64,000 nucleotides of DNA, taken from positions 1 through 64,000 of the forward strand of contig CACGLL010000001.1 in assembly GCA_902573905.1 (NCBI GenBank), written 5' to 3'. A program made the position numbers and the translations under genes. Positions 1 to 12,645 of this stretch are shown here, one piece after another. The notes beneath the pieces are model-generated. The model did not search any database, had not been told where the DNA came from, and saw nothing but the letters and a program-made list of their open reading frames with translations. This stretch comes from an uncultured Pelagibacteraceae bacterium. GTDB taxonomy: Bacteria; Pseudomonadota; Alphaproteobacteria; Pelagibacterales; Pelagibacteraceae. Numbering within the stretch: the stretch's first letter is position 1; each line of letters opens with the position of its first letter.

Positions 1-687
1 CTAAAAGTAAAATTATTTACTTTGTACCCAGATTTATTTCCGGGATTGCTTGATGTTGGAATATATAAAAAAGCAAAAGAAAATAAAAAATGGAGTCTTG
101 AAGTAATAAATATAAGAGATTACGCTTTTGATAGTAATCGTACGGTTGATGATACTCCATTTGGTGGTGGTAGCGGGATGCTTCTTAAGCCAGATGTGGT
201 TGCGGCTGCAATAGATAAAAATGTTACTTCAAAAGATAAGATTATTTATCTTTCACCTAAAGGTAAAAAACTTGATCAACATACAATTAAATCTTTAAGT
301 AAGTTAAAAAACATAAATATTTTATGTGGTCATTTTGAAGGTGTAGATCAAAGGCTTCTCGAGACAAGGAATATTGAGGAATATAGCATTGGTGATTTTA
401 TTTTATCAGGTGGTGAGAGCGCATCTTTTGTTTTAATTGATGCTTTAATTAGACTTTTACCAGGTGTTCTTGGTAATGAAAGTTCAGCTTTAGATGAAAG
501 TTTTGAAAATAATCTTTTAGAATATCCTCAATACACTAAACCTAGAGAATGGGAGGGAAAAAAAGTGCCAGAAGTGCTATTTTCAGGCGATCACGCCAAA
601 ATAAAGGGGTGGCGTTTATCTCAATCTGAGGCTATAACACGTCGCCAGAGACCTGATCTTTGGAAAAAATACATAGAAAAAAAATGA
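1..687 (+). CDS. trmD: tRNA (guanine-N1)-methyltransferase TrmD, 5' end truncated by window edge
   Basis: Frame is open from base 1 ([17 protein letters not shown]...); TrmD motifs [37 protein letters not shown]; followed by rplS. Confidence 0.96.
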   Translation, partial: LKVKLFTLYPDLFPGLLDVGIYKKAKENKKWSLEVINIRDYAFDSNRTVDDTPFGGGSGMLLKPDVVAAAIDKNVTSKDKIIYLSPKGKKLDQHTIKSLSKLKNINILCGHFEGVDQRLLETRNIEEYSIGDFILSGGESASFVLIDALIRLLPGVLGNESSALDESFENNLLEYPQYTKPREWEGKKVPEVLFSGDHAKIKGWRLSQSEAITRRQRPDLWKKYIEKK

Positions 688-1193
688 AAAATATCGAGGA
701 CATAAATAAAGCAGCGATCCAAAAATTAACGGCCAACAAAAAAATAACTGAGTTTTCACCAGGAGATACAATAAAAGTCGGTGTTAAAATCGTTGAAGGA
801 AAAAGAGAAAGAATTCAGTATTTTGAAGGCGTATGTATTGCCAAAAAAAATAGAGATTTAAATTCTTCTTTTACAGTTAGAAAAATATCATTTGGTGAAG
901 GAGTTGAGAGAACTTTTGCACTTTACAGTCCAAACGTTGCATCAATAAAGGTTATAAGATCAGGAAAAGTAAGAAGAGCAAAACTTTATTATCTAAGAGA
1001 CAGAAAAGGAAAATCTGCAAGAATTGCTGAAAAAATTAAAAAGAAAATTGGTGTTGATGTTTCAGTAAAACTAGAAGAACCAAAAGTAACTCCAATAGCA
1101 TCACAAACTGAAGAAGTTAAAGTTACGGAGGAAAAAAAAGAAGCTCCAAAAGTTGAAACTAAATCTGAAAAGCCAGCTAGCGAAAAAAAATAA
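684..1193 (+). CDS. rplS: 50S ribosomal protein L19 with charged C-terminal extension
   Basis: [33 protein letters not shown]..., [22 protein letters not shown]; likely start MKNIEDIN at 684 in an ATGA overlap with the trmD stop, rather than 660. Confidence 0.95.
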   Translation: MKNIEDINKAAIQKLTANKKITEFSPGDTIKVGVKIVEGKRERIQYFEGVCIAKKNRDLNSSFTVRKISFGEGVERTFALYSPNVASIKVIRSGKVRRAKLYYLRDRKGKSARIAEKIKKKIGVDVSVKLEEPKVTPIASQTEEVKVTEEKKEAPKVETKSEKPASEKK

Positions 1194-1199
1194 GATTTA

Positions 1200-2597
1200 A
1201 TGTCTAAAACTCTATACGATAAGATATGGGAAAACCATCTTGTTCATAAACAAGATGATGGAACGTGTTTAATTTACGTTGATCGACATCTAGTTCATGA
1301 AGTAACTAGTCCCCAAGCTTTTGAAGGTTTAAGATTACAAAAAAGAAAAGTAAGAAGACCAGAACTTACCCTAGCTGTACCAGATCATAATGTTCCTACA
1401 ACTGATAGATCAAAAGGTATCGATGATGAGGAGTCTCGAATTCAAGTTGAAACACTAAGAAAAAATTGTAAAGAATTTGGAGTAGAACTTTTTGATGTAA
1501 ACGATAAAAGACAAGGAATAGTTCATATCATCGGGCCAGAACAAGGATTTACTCAACCTGGGACGGTTATTGTTTGTGGTGATAGTCATACAGCAACTCA
1601 TGGAGCATTTGGCTCATTAGCTTTTGGAATAGGAACTTCTGAAGTTGAGCATGTTCTTGCCACTCAGACTTTGATACAAAAAAAATCCAAGAATTTAAGA
1701 ATTAATGTTAACGGAGATTTACCTAAAGGTGTAACTGCAAAAGATGTTATTTTGAAAATAATAGGTACAATTGGAACTGCTGGTGGCACTGGATATGTAG
1801 TTGAATTCGCTGGCGATGTAATCAAAAACTTAAGCATGGAAGAGAGAATGACAGTTTGCAATATGACAATAGAAGCAGGAGCAAGAGCAGGTCTAATAGC
1901 ACCAGATGAAAAGACGTTTAAATATTTAGAGGGAAAAACAATGTCCCCTAAAGGAAAAAATTGGAAAAAGGCATTAGAATTTTGGAAAACTTTGTATTCC
2001 GATAAAGATTGTAAATTTGATAAAGAAGTAAACATCGAGGGAAAAGATATTGAACCTCTTGTTACTTGGGGTACTTCTCCTCAAGATGTATCTCCAATAA
2101 CTGGAGTAGTGCCAGATCCAGCTAATGAGAAAAATGAAGATAGAAAAATGGCCATGGAAAGATCACTTGAATATATGGGTCTTAAAGCTAATACAAAAAT
2201 TTCTGATATTAAAATTGATAAAATTTTTATAGGTAGTTGCACCAACGGTAGAATTGAAGATTTAAGATTAGCTGCAGATCTTTTAAAAGGTAAAAAAATT
2301 TCTTCAAATGTGAGCGCAATGGTCGTTCCTGGATCAGGATTGGTAAAGGAACAAGCAGAGAAAGAGGGATTAGATAAAATTTTTAAAGACGCTGGATTTG
2401 AATGGAGAGAGCCTGGTTGCTCAATGTGTTTAGGAATGAACCCAGATCAATTAAAACCAAAAGAGAGATGTGCTTCAACATCAAATAGAAACTTTGAAGG
2501 AAGACAAGGACGTGGAGGAAGAACACATTTAGTTAGCCCAGGTATGGCAATTGCAGCCGCTATCAACGGTCATTTAGCTGATGTGAGAAAAATTTAA
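1200..2597 (+). CDS. leuC: 3-isopropylmalate dehydratase large subunit
   Basis: [55 protein letters not shown]. Confidence 0.97.
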   Translation: MSKTLYDKIWENHLVHKQDDGTCLIYVDRHLVHEVTSPQAFEGLRLQKRKVRRPELTLAVPDHNVPTTDRSKGIDDEESRIQVETLRKNCKEFGVELFDVNDKRQGIVHIIGPEQGFTQPGTVIVCGDSHTATHGAFGSLAFGIGTSEVEHVLATQTLIQKKSKNLRINVNGDLPKGVTAKDVILKIIGTIGTAGGTGYVVEFAGDVIKNLSMEERMTVCNMTIEAGARAGLIAPDEKTFKYLEGKTMSPKGKNWKKALEFWKTLYSDKDCKFDKEVNIEGKDIEPLVTWGTSPQDVSPITGVVPDPANEKNEDRKMAMERSLEYMGLKANTKISDIKIDKIFIGSCTNGRIEDLRLAADLLKGKKISSNVSAMVVPGSGLVKEQAEKEGLDKIFKDAGFEWREPGCSMCLGMNPDQLKPKERCASTSNRNFEGRQGRGGRTHLVSPGMAIAAAINGHLADVRKI

Positions 2598-3206
2598 ATG
2601 GAAAAATTTACAAATCTAAAATCAATACCTTCTTACCTGTCTTTACAAAATATCGATACGGATATGATAATTCCTAAACAGTTTTTAAAAACTATTAAAA
2701 GAACCGGTTTAGGGAAAAGCTTATTTTATGAAATGCGCTATGATGAAAATGGAAAAGTTATTGAGGATTTCATTTTAAATAAAGTACCTTATAATAAATC
2801 TAGAATTTTATTAGCAGGAAAAAATTTTGGATGTGGTTCATCTAGAGAACATGCTCCTTGGGCACTTTCTGATTTTGGTATTAAATGCGTAATAAGTTCA
2901 AGTTTTGCTGACATATTTTATAATAACTGTTTTAAAAATGGAATTTTACCAATTAAAATTGAAGAACAAGTTGTTGTAGAGTTATCAGAATATTCAAAAA
3001 GAAAAGAAGAAATTGAAATTGATTTAGAAAAACAAGAAATTAAATATGGAAATAAAATTAAAAAATTTGAGGTCGATTCTTTTAAAAAAAAATGTTTGAT
3101 AGAGGGATTAGACGATATTGCCCTATCATTAGAAAAAACATCACAAATAGATAATTTTGAAAAAAAAATAAAAGAAAATTCACCTTGGCTATTAAAGAAT
3201 GATTAA
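2598..3206 (+). CDS. leuD: 3-isopropylmalate dehydratase small subunit
   Basis: [33 protein letters not shown]; follows leuC. Confidence 0.97.
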   Translation: MEKFTNLKSIPSYLSLQNIDTDMIIPKQFLKTIKRTGLGKSLFYEMRYDENGKVIEDFILNKVPYNKSRILLAGKNFGCGSSREHAPWALSDFGIKCVISSSFADIFYNNCFKNGILPIKIEEQVVVELSEYSKRKEEIEIDLEKQEIKYGNKIKKFEVDSFKKKCLIEGLDDIALSLEKTSQIDNFEKKIKENSPWLLKND

Positions 3207-4305
3207 AGTAAAAGATAGAAAGCTTTTGCTTCTTCCGGGAGATGGTATTGGACCTGAAGTAGTAAGAGAGGTAAAAAAAATCATAGAATGGCTTAATAAA
3301 AATAAATCTTTAGATTTTAAAATTGAAGAAGGTTTAGTCGGCGGGGCCTCTTATGAAAAACACAAAACACCCATTACAGATGAAGTTTTTTATAAAGCTC
3401 TTGAAAGTGAAGCAGTAATCCTTGGGGCCGTAGGAGGACCTAAATATGATAATTTAGAGTTTTCAAAAAGACCTGAAAGGGCACTTTTAAAATTAAGAAA
3501 AGAATTAAAACTTTTTGCTAATTTACGTCCAGCTATTTGTTTTAAGCAATTAGTGGAAGCTTCATCCCTTAAGCCAGAAATAATCTCAGATTTAGATATA
3601 ATGATTGTTAGAGAATTAACTGGTGGAATTTATTTTGGTGAACCTAGAGGCATAGAACCCATTGAAAATGGTGAGCGAAAAGGAATTAATACTCATACTT
3701 ATACAACAAGTGAAATTCAAAGAGTTGCAAGAGTTGCTTTTGATTTAGCTAAGAAAAGAAAAAATAAAGTAACATCATGTGAAAAATCAAATGTAATGGA
3801 AGCTGGTATTTTATGGAGAGAAGAAGTTCAAGCTCTTAAAGACAAAGAATATAAAAAAGTCGAATTAGATCATATGCTAGCAGATAATTGTGCAATGCAA
3901 CTTTTAAGAAACCCAAAACAATTTGACGTGATAGTTACAGATAATTTATTCGGAGATATTTTATCTGATGAAGCAGCTATGTTAACCGGCTCACTAGGTT
4001 TACTGCCATCAGCTTCACTAGGGGCAAAAGACAAAAATGGAAAAATTAGATCAATGTATGAACCCGTTCACGGATCGGCGCCAGATATAGCTGGAAAAAA
4101 TATAGCTAACCCTATTGCAACAATTTTGAGTTTATCAATGGCATTAAAGTACTCGCTTGATCTAGATAAAGAAGCTGAACAATTAGACAAAGCTGTTCAG
4201 AGTGTTTTAGATGAAGGTCTGAGAACTAAAGATATAATGTCTAAAAATATGAAAGAAGTTTCTACATCAGATATGGGTGATGCAATCATAGCAAAATTGA
4301 AATAA
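3199..4305 (+). CDS. leuB: 3-isopropylmalate dehydrogenase
   Basis: [47 protein letters not shown]; follows leuCD. Confidence 0.97.
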   Translation: MIKVKDRKLLLLPGDGIGPEVVREVKKIIEWLNKNKSLDFKIEEGLVGGASYEKHKTPITDEVFYKALESEAVILGAVGGPKYDNLEFSKRPERALLKLRKELKLFANLRPAICFKQLVEASSLKPEIISDLDIMIVRELTGGIYFGEPRGIEPIENGERKGINTHTYTTSEIQRVARVAFDLAKKRKNKVTSCEKSNVMEAGILWREEVQALKDKEYKKVELDHMLADNCAMQLLRNPKQFDVIVTDNLFGDILSDEAAMLTGSLGLLPSASLGAKDKNGKIRSMYEPVHGSAPDIAGKNIANPIATILSLSMALKYSLDLDKEAEQLDKAVQSVLDEGLRTKDIMSKNMKEVSTSDMGDAIIAKLK

Positions 4306-4315
4306 TATAGTTATT

Positions 4316-5308
4316 ATGAACTTTGCAATAATTGGAGCATCTGGAAATGTAGGGAGAAAGACCATAGAAATTCTAGAGAAATCTAAAATTCCATTTAAAG
4401 AACTTTTTTTAGTAGCATCAGCAAAAAGTGCGGGGAAAAAAATTAAATTTAGAGACAAGGAAATTGAAATAATTAATTTAAAAAATTATGATTTTTCTAA
4501 AGCACAAATAACATTTTTTGCTGCAGGTAGTCAGATTGCAAAAGAGTGGGCTCATAAAGCAGCAAAAAAAACTATCGTTATTGATAATTCTAGTTACTTC
4601 AGAATGGAGAAAGAAATTCCTCTGGTTATACCTGAAGTTAATCCAGAAGCTTTAGACAAACATAAAAATATAATTGCAAATCCTAATTGCTCAACTATGC
4701 AAATGGTTCTTGCATTAAAACCTTTACATGATGAGTATAAAATAAACAGAGTCGTTGTATCAACTTACCAAGCTGTATCTGGCGCCGGAAAAGCTGCAAT
4801 GGATGAACTTTTTTCTCAAACAAAAGATTTTTTGGATGAAAAAAAAATAAATTCAAAAAACTTTACAAAACAAATAGCTTTTAATTTAATTCCTCACATC
4901 GATACTTTCGGTGCTGATGGTTATACGAAAGAAGAGCTTAAGATGACTAATGAGACAAAAAAAATATTAGATGAGGACATTGATGTTACCGCTACCTGTG
5001 TGCGCGTTCCTGTAAGAACCGGACACTCAGAGTCAATTAATATTGAATTCGATAATTTATTTGATTTAGAAAACGTAATAAGAATTTTAAAAAAAGCTCC
5101 AGGTTGTAAGGTGGTCGATGATCGTAATGATGGCGGGTATATAACACCTCTAGATGTAGAAGGAGATTATACCACTTATATTTCTAGAATTAGAAAAGAT
5201 AATTCAAATGTGAAAGCTATTAATATTTGGGTTGTATCTGATAATTTATTAAAAGGAGCAGCTTTAAATACTGTGCAAATTGCAGAGTGTTTAGTGAAAA
5301 AACTATAA
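4316..5308 (+). CDS. asd: Aspartate-semialdehyde dehydrogenase
   Basis: IIGASGNVGRKTIEIL, ANPNCSTMQMVLALKPL, VRVPVRTGHSESI. Confidence 0.95.
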   Translation: MNFAIIGASGNVGRKTIEILEKSKIPFKELFLVASAKSAGKKIKFRDKEIEIINLKNYDFSKAQITFFAAGSQIAKEWAHKAAKKTIVIDNSSYFRMEKEIPLVIPEVNPEALDKHKNIIANPNCSTMQMVLALKPLHDEYKINRVVVSTYQAVSGAGKAAMDELFSQTKDFLDEKKINSKNFTKQIAFNLIPHIDTFGADGYTKEELKMTNETKKILDEDIDVTATCVRVPVRTGHSESINIEFDNLFDLENVIRILKKAPGCKVVDDRNDGGYITPLDVEGDYTTYISRIRKDNSNVKAINIWVVSDNLLKGAALNTVQIAECLVKKL

Positions 5309-5328
5309 CTTTAGTTTATAAATTCTTT

Positions 5329-5715
5329 ATGCAAGATAATAAAAGTCCCTTAAGTCCACATCTTCAAATTTATAAATGGCAAATTTCATCTTTGCTTTCA
5401 ATAACTCATAGAATAGTTGGAGTAGTAAATTTTTTTGCAATTACATTAATTTGTTTTTGGAGTTTATCTTTATTATTAGGAGGTGAAAGTTATGAAATTA
5501 TACATACACTCTTTAACAGCTTTTTTGGAAAATTTATAGCAATTAGTCTTTGTTGGACTTTTAGTTTTCATATTCTAAATGAACTTAGACATTTATTTTG
5601 GGATCTCGGCTATGGATTTAATTTAAAAATATCAAAAATAACTGGAGCGTTAGCTTTAGTTGGTTCTTTTATATTAACAATTATATTTTATTTAATAGGG
5701 ACTAGTTTTTTTTAA
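5329..5715 (+). CDS. sdhC: Succinate dehydrogenase cytochrome b556 subunit
   Basis: SPLSPHLQIYKWQISSLLSITHRIVG signature; three TM segments; start MQDNKSPLSPHL preferred to the ORF start at 5287, which overlaps asd. Confidence 0.92.
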   Translation: MQDNKSPLSPHLQIYKWQISSLLSITHRIVGVVNFFAITLICFWSLSLLLGGESYEIIHTLFNSFFGKFIAISLCWTFSFHILNELRHLFWDLGYGFNLKISKITGALALVGSFILTIIFYLIGTSFF

Positions 5716-5716
5716 T

Positions 5717-6040
5717 ATGCACGTTTCAACAAAAAAATGGTTATTCACTAAATTAAGCTCATTTGTGCTTTTGCCTTTTATGGTTTGGTTTATCTTAAAC
5801 TTTATCTCCATTTATAAAAATAATTACACAGATGTAGCTTTATTCTTTTCAGAACAGCCTTCTCAAATTTTGTTTTCGATTTTTATAGTTATAGCGTTCT
5901 TTTTTTCAGCATTAACAATAAGTGAGATATTTGAAGACTATATACAGGATGAAAAAATCAAAAATGTCGCAAATAAACTACTCAATATATTTGCTATACT
6001 AATGCCATTAATTACTATTATTGGAATATTTAATTTATAA
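5717..6040 (+). CDS. sdhD: Succinate dehydrogenase membrane anchor subunit
   Basis: Small three-TM protein located between sdhC and sdhA. Confidence 0.85.
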   Translation: MHVSTKKWLFTKLSSFVLLPFMVWFILNFISIYKNNYTDVALFFSEQPSQILFSIFIVIAFFFSALTISEIFEDYIQDEKIKNVANKLLNIFAILMPLITIIGIFNL

Positions 6041-6047
6041 TTTATAA

Positions 6048-7823
6048 ATGACTGCATACAAAATTATTGATCACGAATATGACGTTGTTGTACTTGGAGC
6101 TGGAGGGTCAGGTTTAAGAGCAGCTGTAGGTTTATCTGAAGCAGGATTGAAAACTGCTTGTATCTCAAAAGTTTTTCCAACTAGAAGTCATACTTCTGCA
6201 GCTCAAGGAGGTATCTCTGCAGCCCTAGGAAATATGGGTGAAGATGATTGGAGATGGCATATGTACGATACTGTTAAAGGATCAGACTGGTTAGGAGATC
6301 AAGATGCTATAGAATATTTGTGTAAAGAAGCACCAAGAGCAGTCGTAGAGCTTGAAAGATACGGCGTGCCATTTAGCAGAACAGATGATGGAAAAATATA
6401 TCAGCGACCTTTCGGTGGAATGACAAAAAATTATGGAAATGGGACAGCACAAAGAACTTGTGCAGCTGCGGACAGAACAGGTCATGCAATTTTACACACA
6501 CTTTATGGTCAAGCACTGAAGCATAATACAGAGTTTTTTATTGAATATTTTGCATTAGATTTAATTATGAAAAACGGAGAGTGCAAAGGAGTGATTGCTT
6601 GGAACCTAACAGATGGAACCATTCACAGATTCAGATCACATATAACTATAATAGCCACAGGTGGTTATGGAAAAGTTTATTATTCCGCAACATCAGCACA
6701 CACTTGCACTGGAGATGGAAACGCGATGGTTTTGAGAGCAGGCTTGCCGTTACAGGATATGGAGTTCGTCCAGTTTCACCCAACAGGAATTTATGGTGTA
6801 GGTTGCCTAATCACTGAAGGAGCAAGAGGCGAAGGTGGTTTTTTAGTTAATGGTAAAGGTGAAAGATTTATGGAACGATACGCTCCTAACGCAAAAGATT
6901 TAGCTTCAAGAGATGTCGTAAGTAGATCAATGGAAATGGAAATTAATGAAGGAAGAGGAGTTGGAAAAGAAAAAGATCATATTAACTTACACTTAGATCA
7001 CTTGGATAAAGAAGTGTTAGAAGAAAGACTTCCAGGAATTACAGAAGCAGCAAAAACATTTGCAAATGTTGACGTTAATAAAGAACCAATACCAGTTGTA
7101 CCTACAGTGCATTACAACATGGGAGGTATACCTACAAATTATAAAGCAGAAGTTTTAACACTAAATGGATCAGAAAAAACAGTTCAAGGGTTAATGGCAA
7201 TTGGTGAAGCTGCATGTGTTTCAGTGCATGGTGCGAATAGACTTGGTTCTAACTCTTTAATTGATCTTGTTGTATTTGGAAGAGCAGCTGCAAAAAGAGC
7301 GGCAGAATTAGTTAAACCTGGAATGCCACATGAAGAAGTTTCAAAATCTGAAACTGACAAGTGTTTAGATAGATTTGATAAAATTAGAAATTCTAATGGT
7401 TCAACGAAAACTTCAGAACTAAGATTAAAGATGCAAAAAACAATGCAATCAAAATGTGCAGTTTTTAGAACAGAAAAAACTTTAAAAGAAGGCGTTGATC
7501 AAATCAGAAAACCTTATGATGGGCTTCAAGATATTTCAATAAAAGATAAATCATTACTATTTAATACTGATTTAGTTGAAACGTTGGAATTTGATAATTT
7601 AATTAGACAAGCTTTAACTACAATGGACTCTGCATATAATAGAAAAGAAAGCCGAGGCGCTCACGCAAGAGAAGATTATAGTAAAAGAGATGATAAAAAC
7701 TTTATGAAGCACACTCTTGCTTGGCAAAGTGATAAAAAGGTGGAGATAAAATATAGAGATGTTCATTCTAGAACTCTAACTAACGATGTACAATACTTTC
7801 CACCAAAGGAAAGAGTTTATTAA
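6048..7823 (+). CDS. sdhA: Succinate dehydrogenase flavoprotein subunit
   Basis: [52 protein letters not shown]. Confidence 0.98.
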   Translation: MTAYKIIDHEYDVVVLGAGGSGLRAAVGLSEAGLKTACISKVFPTRSHTSAAQGGISAALGNMGEDDWRWHMYDTVKGSDWLGDQDAIEYLCKEAPRAVVELERYGVPFSRTDDGKIYQRPFGGMTKNYGNGTAQRTCAAADRTGHAILHTLYGQALKHNTEFFIEYFALDLIMKNGECKGVIAWNLTDGTIHRFRSHITIIATGGYGKVYYSATSAHTCTGDGNAMVLRAGLPLQDMEFVQFHPTGIYGVGCLITEGARGEGGFLVNGKGERFMERYAPNAKDLASRDVVSRSMEMEINEGRGVGKEKDHINLHLDHLDKEVLEERLPGITEAAKTFANVDVNKEPIPVVPTVHYNMGGIPTNYKAEVLTLNGSEKTVQGLMAIGEAACVSVHGANRLGSNSLIDLVVFGRAAAKRAAELVKPGMPHEEVSKSETDKCLDRFDKIRNSNGSTKTSELRLKMQKTMQSKCAVFRTEKTLKEGVDQIRKPYDGLQDISIKDKSLLFNTDLVETLEFDNLIRQALTTMDSAYNRKESRGAHAREDYSKRDDKNFMKHTLAWQSDKKVEIKYRDVHSRTLTNDVQYFPPKERVY

Positions 7824-7825
7824 AG

Positions 7826-8602
7826 ATGGCTCAATTTAACCTTCCTCAAAATTCAAAAATTGAAGTTGGTGAGTATTATAAAGATAAAACAAATTCCAAA
7901 AATTTAAAAAAAGTAAATGTGTACAGGTGGGATCCGTCTACAGGTAAAAACCCTAGAGTAGACACTTTTGAAGTTGACATGGACAACTGTGGTCCAAAAG
8001 TACTAGATATTTTATTTAAGATTAAAAATGAAATTGATCCTTCATTAACTTTTAGAAGATCATGCGCACATGGGGTTTGTGGTTCATGTGCAATGAATAT
8101 TGATGGTGTAAATACTCTTGCTTGTATTAAATCCCACACAGATATCAACGGCGAGTTAAATGTTTATCCTCTTCCACACCTAAAAGTAGTTAAAGATTTA
8201 ATTGGTGATTTAACGACTCTTTATAAACAATATGAGTCAATCAAGCCTTGGCTTCAAACACAACAAACCGGTAAAGAGAAAATTGAGTTAAAACAATCTC
8301 AGAAAGATAGAGAAAAATTAGATGGATATTACGAGTGCATTCTTTGTGCTTGTTGCTCAACATCGTGCCCAAGTTATTGGTGGAATGGTGATAAATATTT
8401 AGGCCCAGCTGTTTTGTTACAAGCTTATAGATGGATCAATGATAGTAGAGATGAAGACAAAAAAGAGAGGTTAAAAAAGGTAGCAGACGAGTTAAAACTA
8501 TATAGATGTCATACCATCATGAATTGTACTAATTCTTGTCCAAAAGGATTAAATCCTGCTAAAGCAATCAGTTCTATCAAGAAAATGCTTGCAACAGGTT
8601 AA
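7826..8602 (+). CDS. sdhB: Succinate dehydrogenase iron-sulfur subunit
   Basis: [51 protein letters not shown]. Confidence 0.98.
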   Translation: MAQFNLPQNSKIEVGEYYKDKTNSKNLKKVNVYRWDPSTGKNPRVDTFEVDMDNCGPKVLDILFKIKNEIDPSLTFRRSCAHGVCGSCAMNIDGVNTLACIKSHTDINGELNVYPLPHLKVVKDLIGDLTTLYKQYESIKPWLQTQQTGKEKIELKQSQKDREKLDGYYECILCACCSTSCPSYWWNGDKYLGPAVLLQAYRWINDSRDEDKKERLKKVADELKLYRCHTIMNCTNSCPKGLNPAKAISSIKKMLATG

Positions 8603-8625
8603 ATCCTTATTTATTCAATACCATC

Positions 8626-10119
8626 ATGAAAACGATAAATCACTTTGTAAACGGCAAGTCTTTTTCTGGAAACTCAAAAAAAGTAGGTAAAGTATTTAAT
8701 CCAGCAACAGGAGAACAAAGTGCAGAGGTAAGGCTAGCTAGTACTAAAGATGTTAACGAAGCAATCGCTAGTGCAAAAAATGCTTTTGAATCTTGGTCAA
8801 ATAAACCTCCGCTTCAGCGGGCTAGAATAATGTTTAAATTTAAAGAGTTAATTGAGAAAAACTCTGATGAACTTACAAAAATTATCGTTTCAGAACATGG
8901 AAAAGTTTATGAAGATGCAAAAGGATCTTTAACAAGAGGTTTAGAGGTTGTTGAATACGCTTGTGGAATTCCACAAATGCTTAAAGGAGAGTTTACAGAG
9001 AACGTTGGAACTAATGTTGACAGTTGGTCCATTAGACAACCACTAGGAGTTTGTGCTGGTATTACACCTTTTAATTTTCCTGCAATGGTTCCAATGTGGA
9101 TGTTTCCAATGGCCATAGCATGTGGAAATACATTTGTACTAAAACCATCGGAGAAAGATCCGTCTTGCTCTATCAGATTAGCAGAACTTTTAAAAGAAGC
9201 TGGTCTGCCAGATGGAGTTTTAAATGTAGTGAATGGAGATAAAGAAGCTGTTGATGCATTAATTGATAGTAAAGATGTTGTAGCTATGAGCTTTGTTGGT
9301 TCAACACCAATTGCAAAATATATTTATGAAAATTGTGCTAAAAACGAAAAAAGAGTTCAGGCATTAGGCGGAGCTAAAAATCACTGTGTTGTTATGCCAG
9401 ACTGTGACTTAGATCAAGCCGTTAACGGTTTAATGGGAGCTGCTTATGGTTCGGCGGGTGAAAGATGTATGGCACAATCAGTAGCAGTGGCGGTTGGAGG
9501 AATTGGAGATAAGTTAGTATCTTCTTTAGCAAAAAAAGTTGAAGCGTTAAAAGTTGGTCCTGGTATGGATAAACAATCTGAAATGGGACCATTAGTTACT
9601 AAAGAACATTTAGAAAAAGTAAAAGGCTATGTAGACATTGGGGAAAAAGAAGGAGCTAAACTAGTTGTCGACGGAAGGAATTTTAAAATTCAAGGATATG
9701 AAAATGGATACTACATTGGAGGATGTTTGTTTGATTTTGTTACGAAGGATATGAGAATTTACAAAGAGGAAATATTTGGCCCAGTTTTATCTGTAGTTCG
9801 AGCTAAAGATTTTGATGAAGCTTTACAATTAGTGAATGACCACGAGTTTGGTAATGGTGTAAGCATATTTACAAGAGACGGTGATTCAGGAAGAACTTTT
9901 TCTAATAAAGCAAAAATAGGTATGGTTGGAATTAATATTCCAATACCAGTTCCTATGGCATTTCATAGTTTTGGTGGCTGGAAAAGATCTCTGTTTGGAG
10001 ATCAACATATGCATGGTCCCGAAGGTGTTAGATTTTATACAAAATTAAAAACAATTACATCTAGATGGCCATCAGGTCTTAGATCTGACCCGGAATTTGT
10101 TATGCCAACAATGAAATAA
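8626..10119 (+). CDS. mmsA: CoA-acylating methylmalonate-semialdehyde dehydrogenase
   Basis: ALDH fold with MmsA features: [49 protein letters not shown]. Confidence 0.92.
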   Translation: MKTINHFVNGKSFSGNSKKVGKVFNPATGEQSAEVRLASTKDVNEAIASAKNAFESWSNKPPLQRARIMFKFKELIEKNSDELTKIIVSEHGKVYEDAKGSLTRGLEVVEYACGIPQMLKGEFTENVGTNVDSWSIRQPLGVCAGITPFNFPAMVPMWMFPMAIACGNTFVLKPSEKDPSCSIRLAELLKEAGLPDGVLNVVNGDKEAVDALIDSKDVVAMSFVGSTPIAKYIYENCAKNEKRVQALGGAKNHCVVMPDCDLDQAVNGLMGAAYGSAGERCMAQSVAVAVGGIGDKLVSSLAKKVEALKVGPGMDKQSEMGPLVTKEHLEKVKGYVDIGEKEGAKLVVDGRNFKIQGYENGYYIGGCLFDFVTKDMRIYKEEIFGPVLSVVRAKDFDEALQLVNDHEFGNGVSIFTRDGDSGRTFSNKAKIGMVGINIPIPVPMAFHSFGGWKRSLFGDQHMHGPEGVRFYTKLKTITSRWPSGLRSDPEFVMPTMK

Positions 10120-10133
10120 TAAAAAGGATATTA

Positions 10134-11093
10134 ATGAGAAAAAAAATAACATTAATTGGAGCAGGTCAAATTGGTGGAACTTTAGCTCATTTAATTGCGT
10201 TAAAAGAATTAGCAGATATAGTTTTATTTGATGTTGCGGCTGGCACAGCAAAAGGTAAAGCACTCGATATCGCTCAATCGTCTCCAGTGAATGGCTTTAA
10301 TGTAAGCCTTATTGGTACTGATAATTATGAAGATACAAAAAATTCAGATGTTATAATTATTACTGCAGGTGTACCAAGGAAACCAGGTATGACAAGAGAT
10401 GATTTGCTTGGCATCAATCTAAAGATAATTAAACAGGTAGCTGAAGGAATCAAAAAAACATCACCCAATGCGTTCGTAATATGCATAACTAATCCTTTAG
10501 ATGTAATCGTAATGGCCTTGCAAAAATATTCAGGATTGCCCAAAAATAAAGTTGTAGGAATGGCAGGAATTTTAGACTCTTCAAGATTCATTTATTTTTT
10601 ATCTCAAGAACTTAAAGTTTCTGTTCAGAAGATAAAATCATTCGTATTAGGTGGCCATGGCGATAGCATGGTTGCTATGCTGGGGTCAACCGAAGTTGAA
10701 GGAAAAAAAATAGTCGAACTTGTTAAAGAAGGAAAAATCTCAAAAGAAAAATTAGATCAAATAGTTGATAGAACAAAAAAAGGTGGAGCCGAAATTGTTA
10801 AATATTTGGAGAAAGGATCAGCCTTTTATGCACCAGCAGCCTCTGGAGTTGAAATGGCAGAAAGCTATCTTAATGATTTAAAAAAACAATTACCTTGTGC
10901 AGTATATTTAAATGGAGAATATGGTGTTAAAAATATCTATGCAGGTGTTCCAGTTATTATCGGAAAAAATGGAGTTGAAAAAATAGTAGAATTGAATCTT
11001 AACGAAGAAGAAAAAATAAATTTTCAAAATTCGATAAAGTCCGTAGTAGATTTATTCAATGCAGCAAAAAAAATTGATAAAAATCTTGAATAA
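10134..11093 (+). CDS. mdh: Malate dehydrogenase
   Basis: [40 protein letters not shown]. Confidence 0.97.
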   Translation: MRKKITLIGAGQIGGTLAHLIALKELADIVLFDVAAGTAKGKALDIAQSSPVNGFNVSLIGTDNYEDTKNSDVIIITAGVPRKPGMTRDDLLGINLKIIKQVAEGIKKTSPNAFVICITNPLDVIVMALQKYSGLPKNKVVGMAGILDSSRFIYFLSQELKVSVQKIKSFVLGGHGDSMVAMLGSTEVEGKKIVELVKEGKISKEKLDQIVDRTKKGGAEIVKYLEKGSAFYAPAASGVEMAESYLNDLKKQLPCAVYLNGEYGVKNIYAGVPVIIGKNGVEKIVELNLNEEEKINFQNSIKSVVDLFNAAKKIDKNLE

Positions 11094-12645
11094 AAAAAAA
11101 CTATTTCATTTTGACTATTTAATTTTTTTAATAATAATTAATTCCATAGTTTTCACTTTTTACACAGGTTTTAGAGGTGTCTACCCAATTGATAGTTTTA
11201 TAATTTTTGACTCAGGATTTAAAGTTCTTAATGGAATTCATCCATTTAAAGACTATTGGACTATAACAGGCCCGTTACTAGATTATCTTCAGTCTATTTT
11301 TTTTTATTTATTCGATGTAAATTGGTTTAGTTATGTATTGCATGCTGGATTTATAAACTGTCTTGTTTCATTAAGTTTATTTTACTTTTTATTGAAAATT
11401 GGGGTTGAAAAAAAATACTCATTTTTTTATGCACTAAGTATATCTATACTTGCATATCCAAGCGCTGGAACACCTTTCGTAGATCATCACGCAGTTCTCC
11501 TGACTTTTATTGCTTTGCTTTTTTTTTTACTAGGAATAAAAAAAGATAAAAAAGTATTCTGGATTTTATCTGGTTTTTTTTTAGTATTTTCATTCTTTTC
11601 AAAACAAGTGCCTTCAGCATACGTTGGAATATTTTTTACCGTAATTTTAATTTTTAAACATTTTTTAAAAAATAAAACTAAAAATTATTTTTATTTTTTT
11701 TATAGTGGAATAACAGGGGTTTTTTTATTTTTAGGTTTTTTTTTCATTAACGGAATACCGCTTGAAAATTTTATAATTCAATATATTCTTTATCCTCTTA
11801 CGATAGGTGAAAATAGAGTTGAAAGTTATGTCTATAACTTAAAAAATACGATTTTAGACTTCAAATTTATTTATATTTCAATTTTACCTTTAATAATTAT
11901 ATTTCTTAATAAAAGTTTAAAAAAAAATATTTTTAATAATAAAGATGAATTATTATTTTTGGTAATTTTTATAATTTCAGTATTAATATTTATTTATAAT
12001 CAAACAATTACTAAAAATCAGATATTAATCTTTTTTTTAATACCGTTTTGTTTGGGTGTTTCTCATTATATTTTAATGAAGAAATTCAATAAAAATCAAA
12101 CTATTTATCTTCTACTAATTTTATTAGTGATAACAACCTCCAAATATCATTTTAGATACAATGAAAATAAAAAATTTATGGAGTTAGAAAATATAAATTT
12201 AAGCGGAGCTGTTGACGCCAAACTTCTTGACAAAAAGTTGTCTGGCTTGAAATGGATTACAAAAAAATACTTCAATAATCCTCAATTCGAAATAAATAAA
12301 CTTATAGAAATTAAAAAAATTATGACAAATGATAAAAATAATAAAATTCTTGTTAGCGATCATCAGGTTTTACCAGCTTTGATAGATAACAAAAATTTTG
12401 CTCCAAATAAATGGTTTGATCCCTTAAGTATACCTGGTAAAAAAAATAAATATTTTCAAACATATCAAAACTTCTTTTTATTAAAGTTAAAGGAGCAAAA
12501 TATTGTTAATGTATATGTAGTTGAAAGAGATAAATTAGAAATTTTTCAAACTATTTTTATAGACCACCAATGTTTCAAAAAAAATGTAATAAATGAAATG
12601 GGAATAATGCTTAATATTACTAATTGTTTGAATAAATCGTTATGA
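11059..12645 (+). CDS. Polytopic membrane protein, glycosyltransferase (GT39/PMT-like)
   Basis: Many TM segments; early acidic loop [36 protein letters not shown] typical of polyprenol-dependent glycosyltransferases; overlaps the mdh 3' end. Confidence 0.6.
   Translation: MQQKKLIKILNKKKLFHFDYLIFLIIINSIVFTFYTGFRGVYPIDSFIIFDSGFKVLNGIHPFKDYWTITGPLLDYLQSIFFYLFDVNWFSYVLHAGFINCLVSLSLFYFLLKIGVEKKYSFFYALSISILAYPSAGTPFVDHHAVLLTFIALLFFLLGIKKDKKVFWILSGFFLVFSFFSKQVPSAYVGIFFTVILIFKHFLKNKTKNYFYFFYSGITGVFLFLGFFFINGIPLENFIIQYILYPLTIGENRVESYVYNLKNTILDFKFIYISILPLIIIFLNKSLKKNIFNNKDELLFLVIFIISVLIFIYNQTITKNQILIFFLIPFCLGVSHYILMKKFNKNQTIYLLLILLVITTSKYHFRYNENKKFMELENINLSGAVDAKLLDKKLSGLKWITKKYFNNPQFEINKLIEIKKIMTNDKNNKILVSDHQVLPALIDNKNFAPNKWFDPLSIPGKKNKYFQTYQNFFLLKLKEQNIVNVYVVERDKLEIFQTIFIDHQCFKKNVINEMGIMLNITNCLNKSL

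Noticed and set aside
1664-2035. Antisense ORF inside leuC (and similar antisense ORFs at 6291-6485, 7876-8148, 8907-9116, 10325-10591, 16209-16565, 16708-16968, 17050-17307, 25829-26260, 40416-40688, 50615-50926, 59143-59445, 61083-61325)
   Set aside because: Each lies opposite a well-supported conserved CDS and its translation resembles no known family; treated as spurious.
6581-6817. Same-strand out-of-frame ORF inside sdhA (also 58935-59126 and 61296-61547)
   Set aside because: Overlaps a confident core gene and has no recognisable domain.
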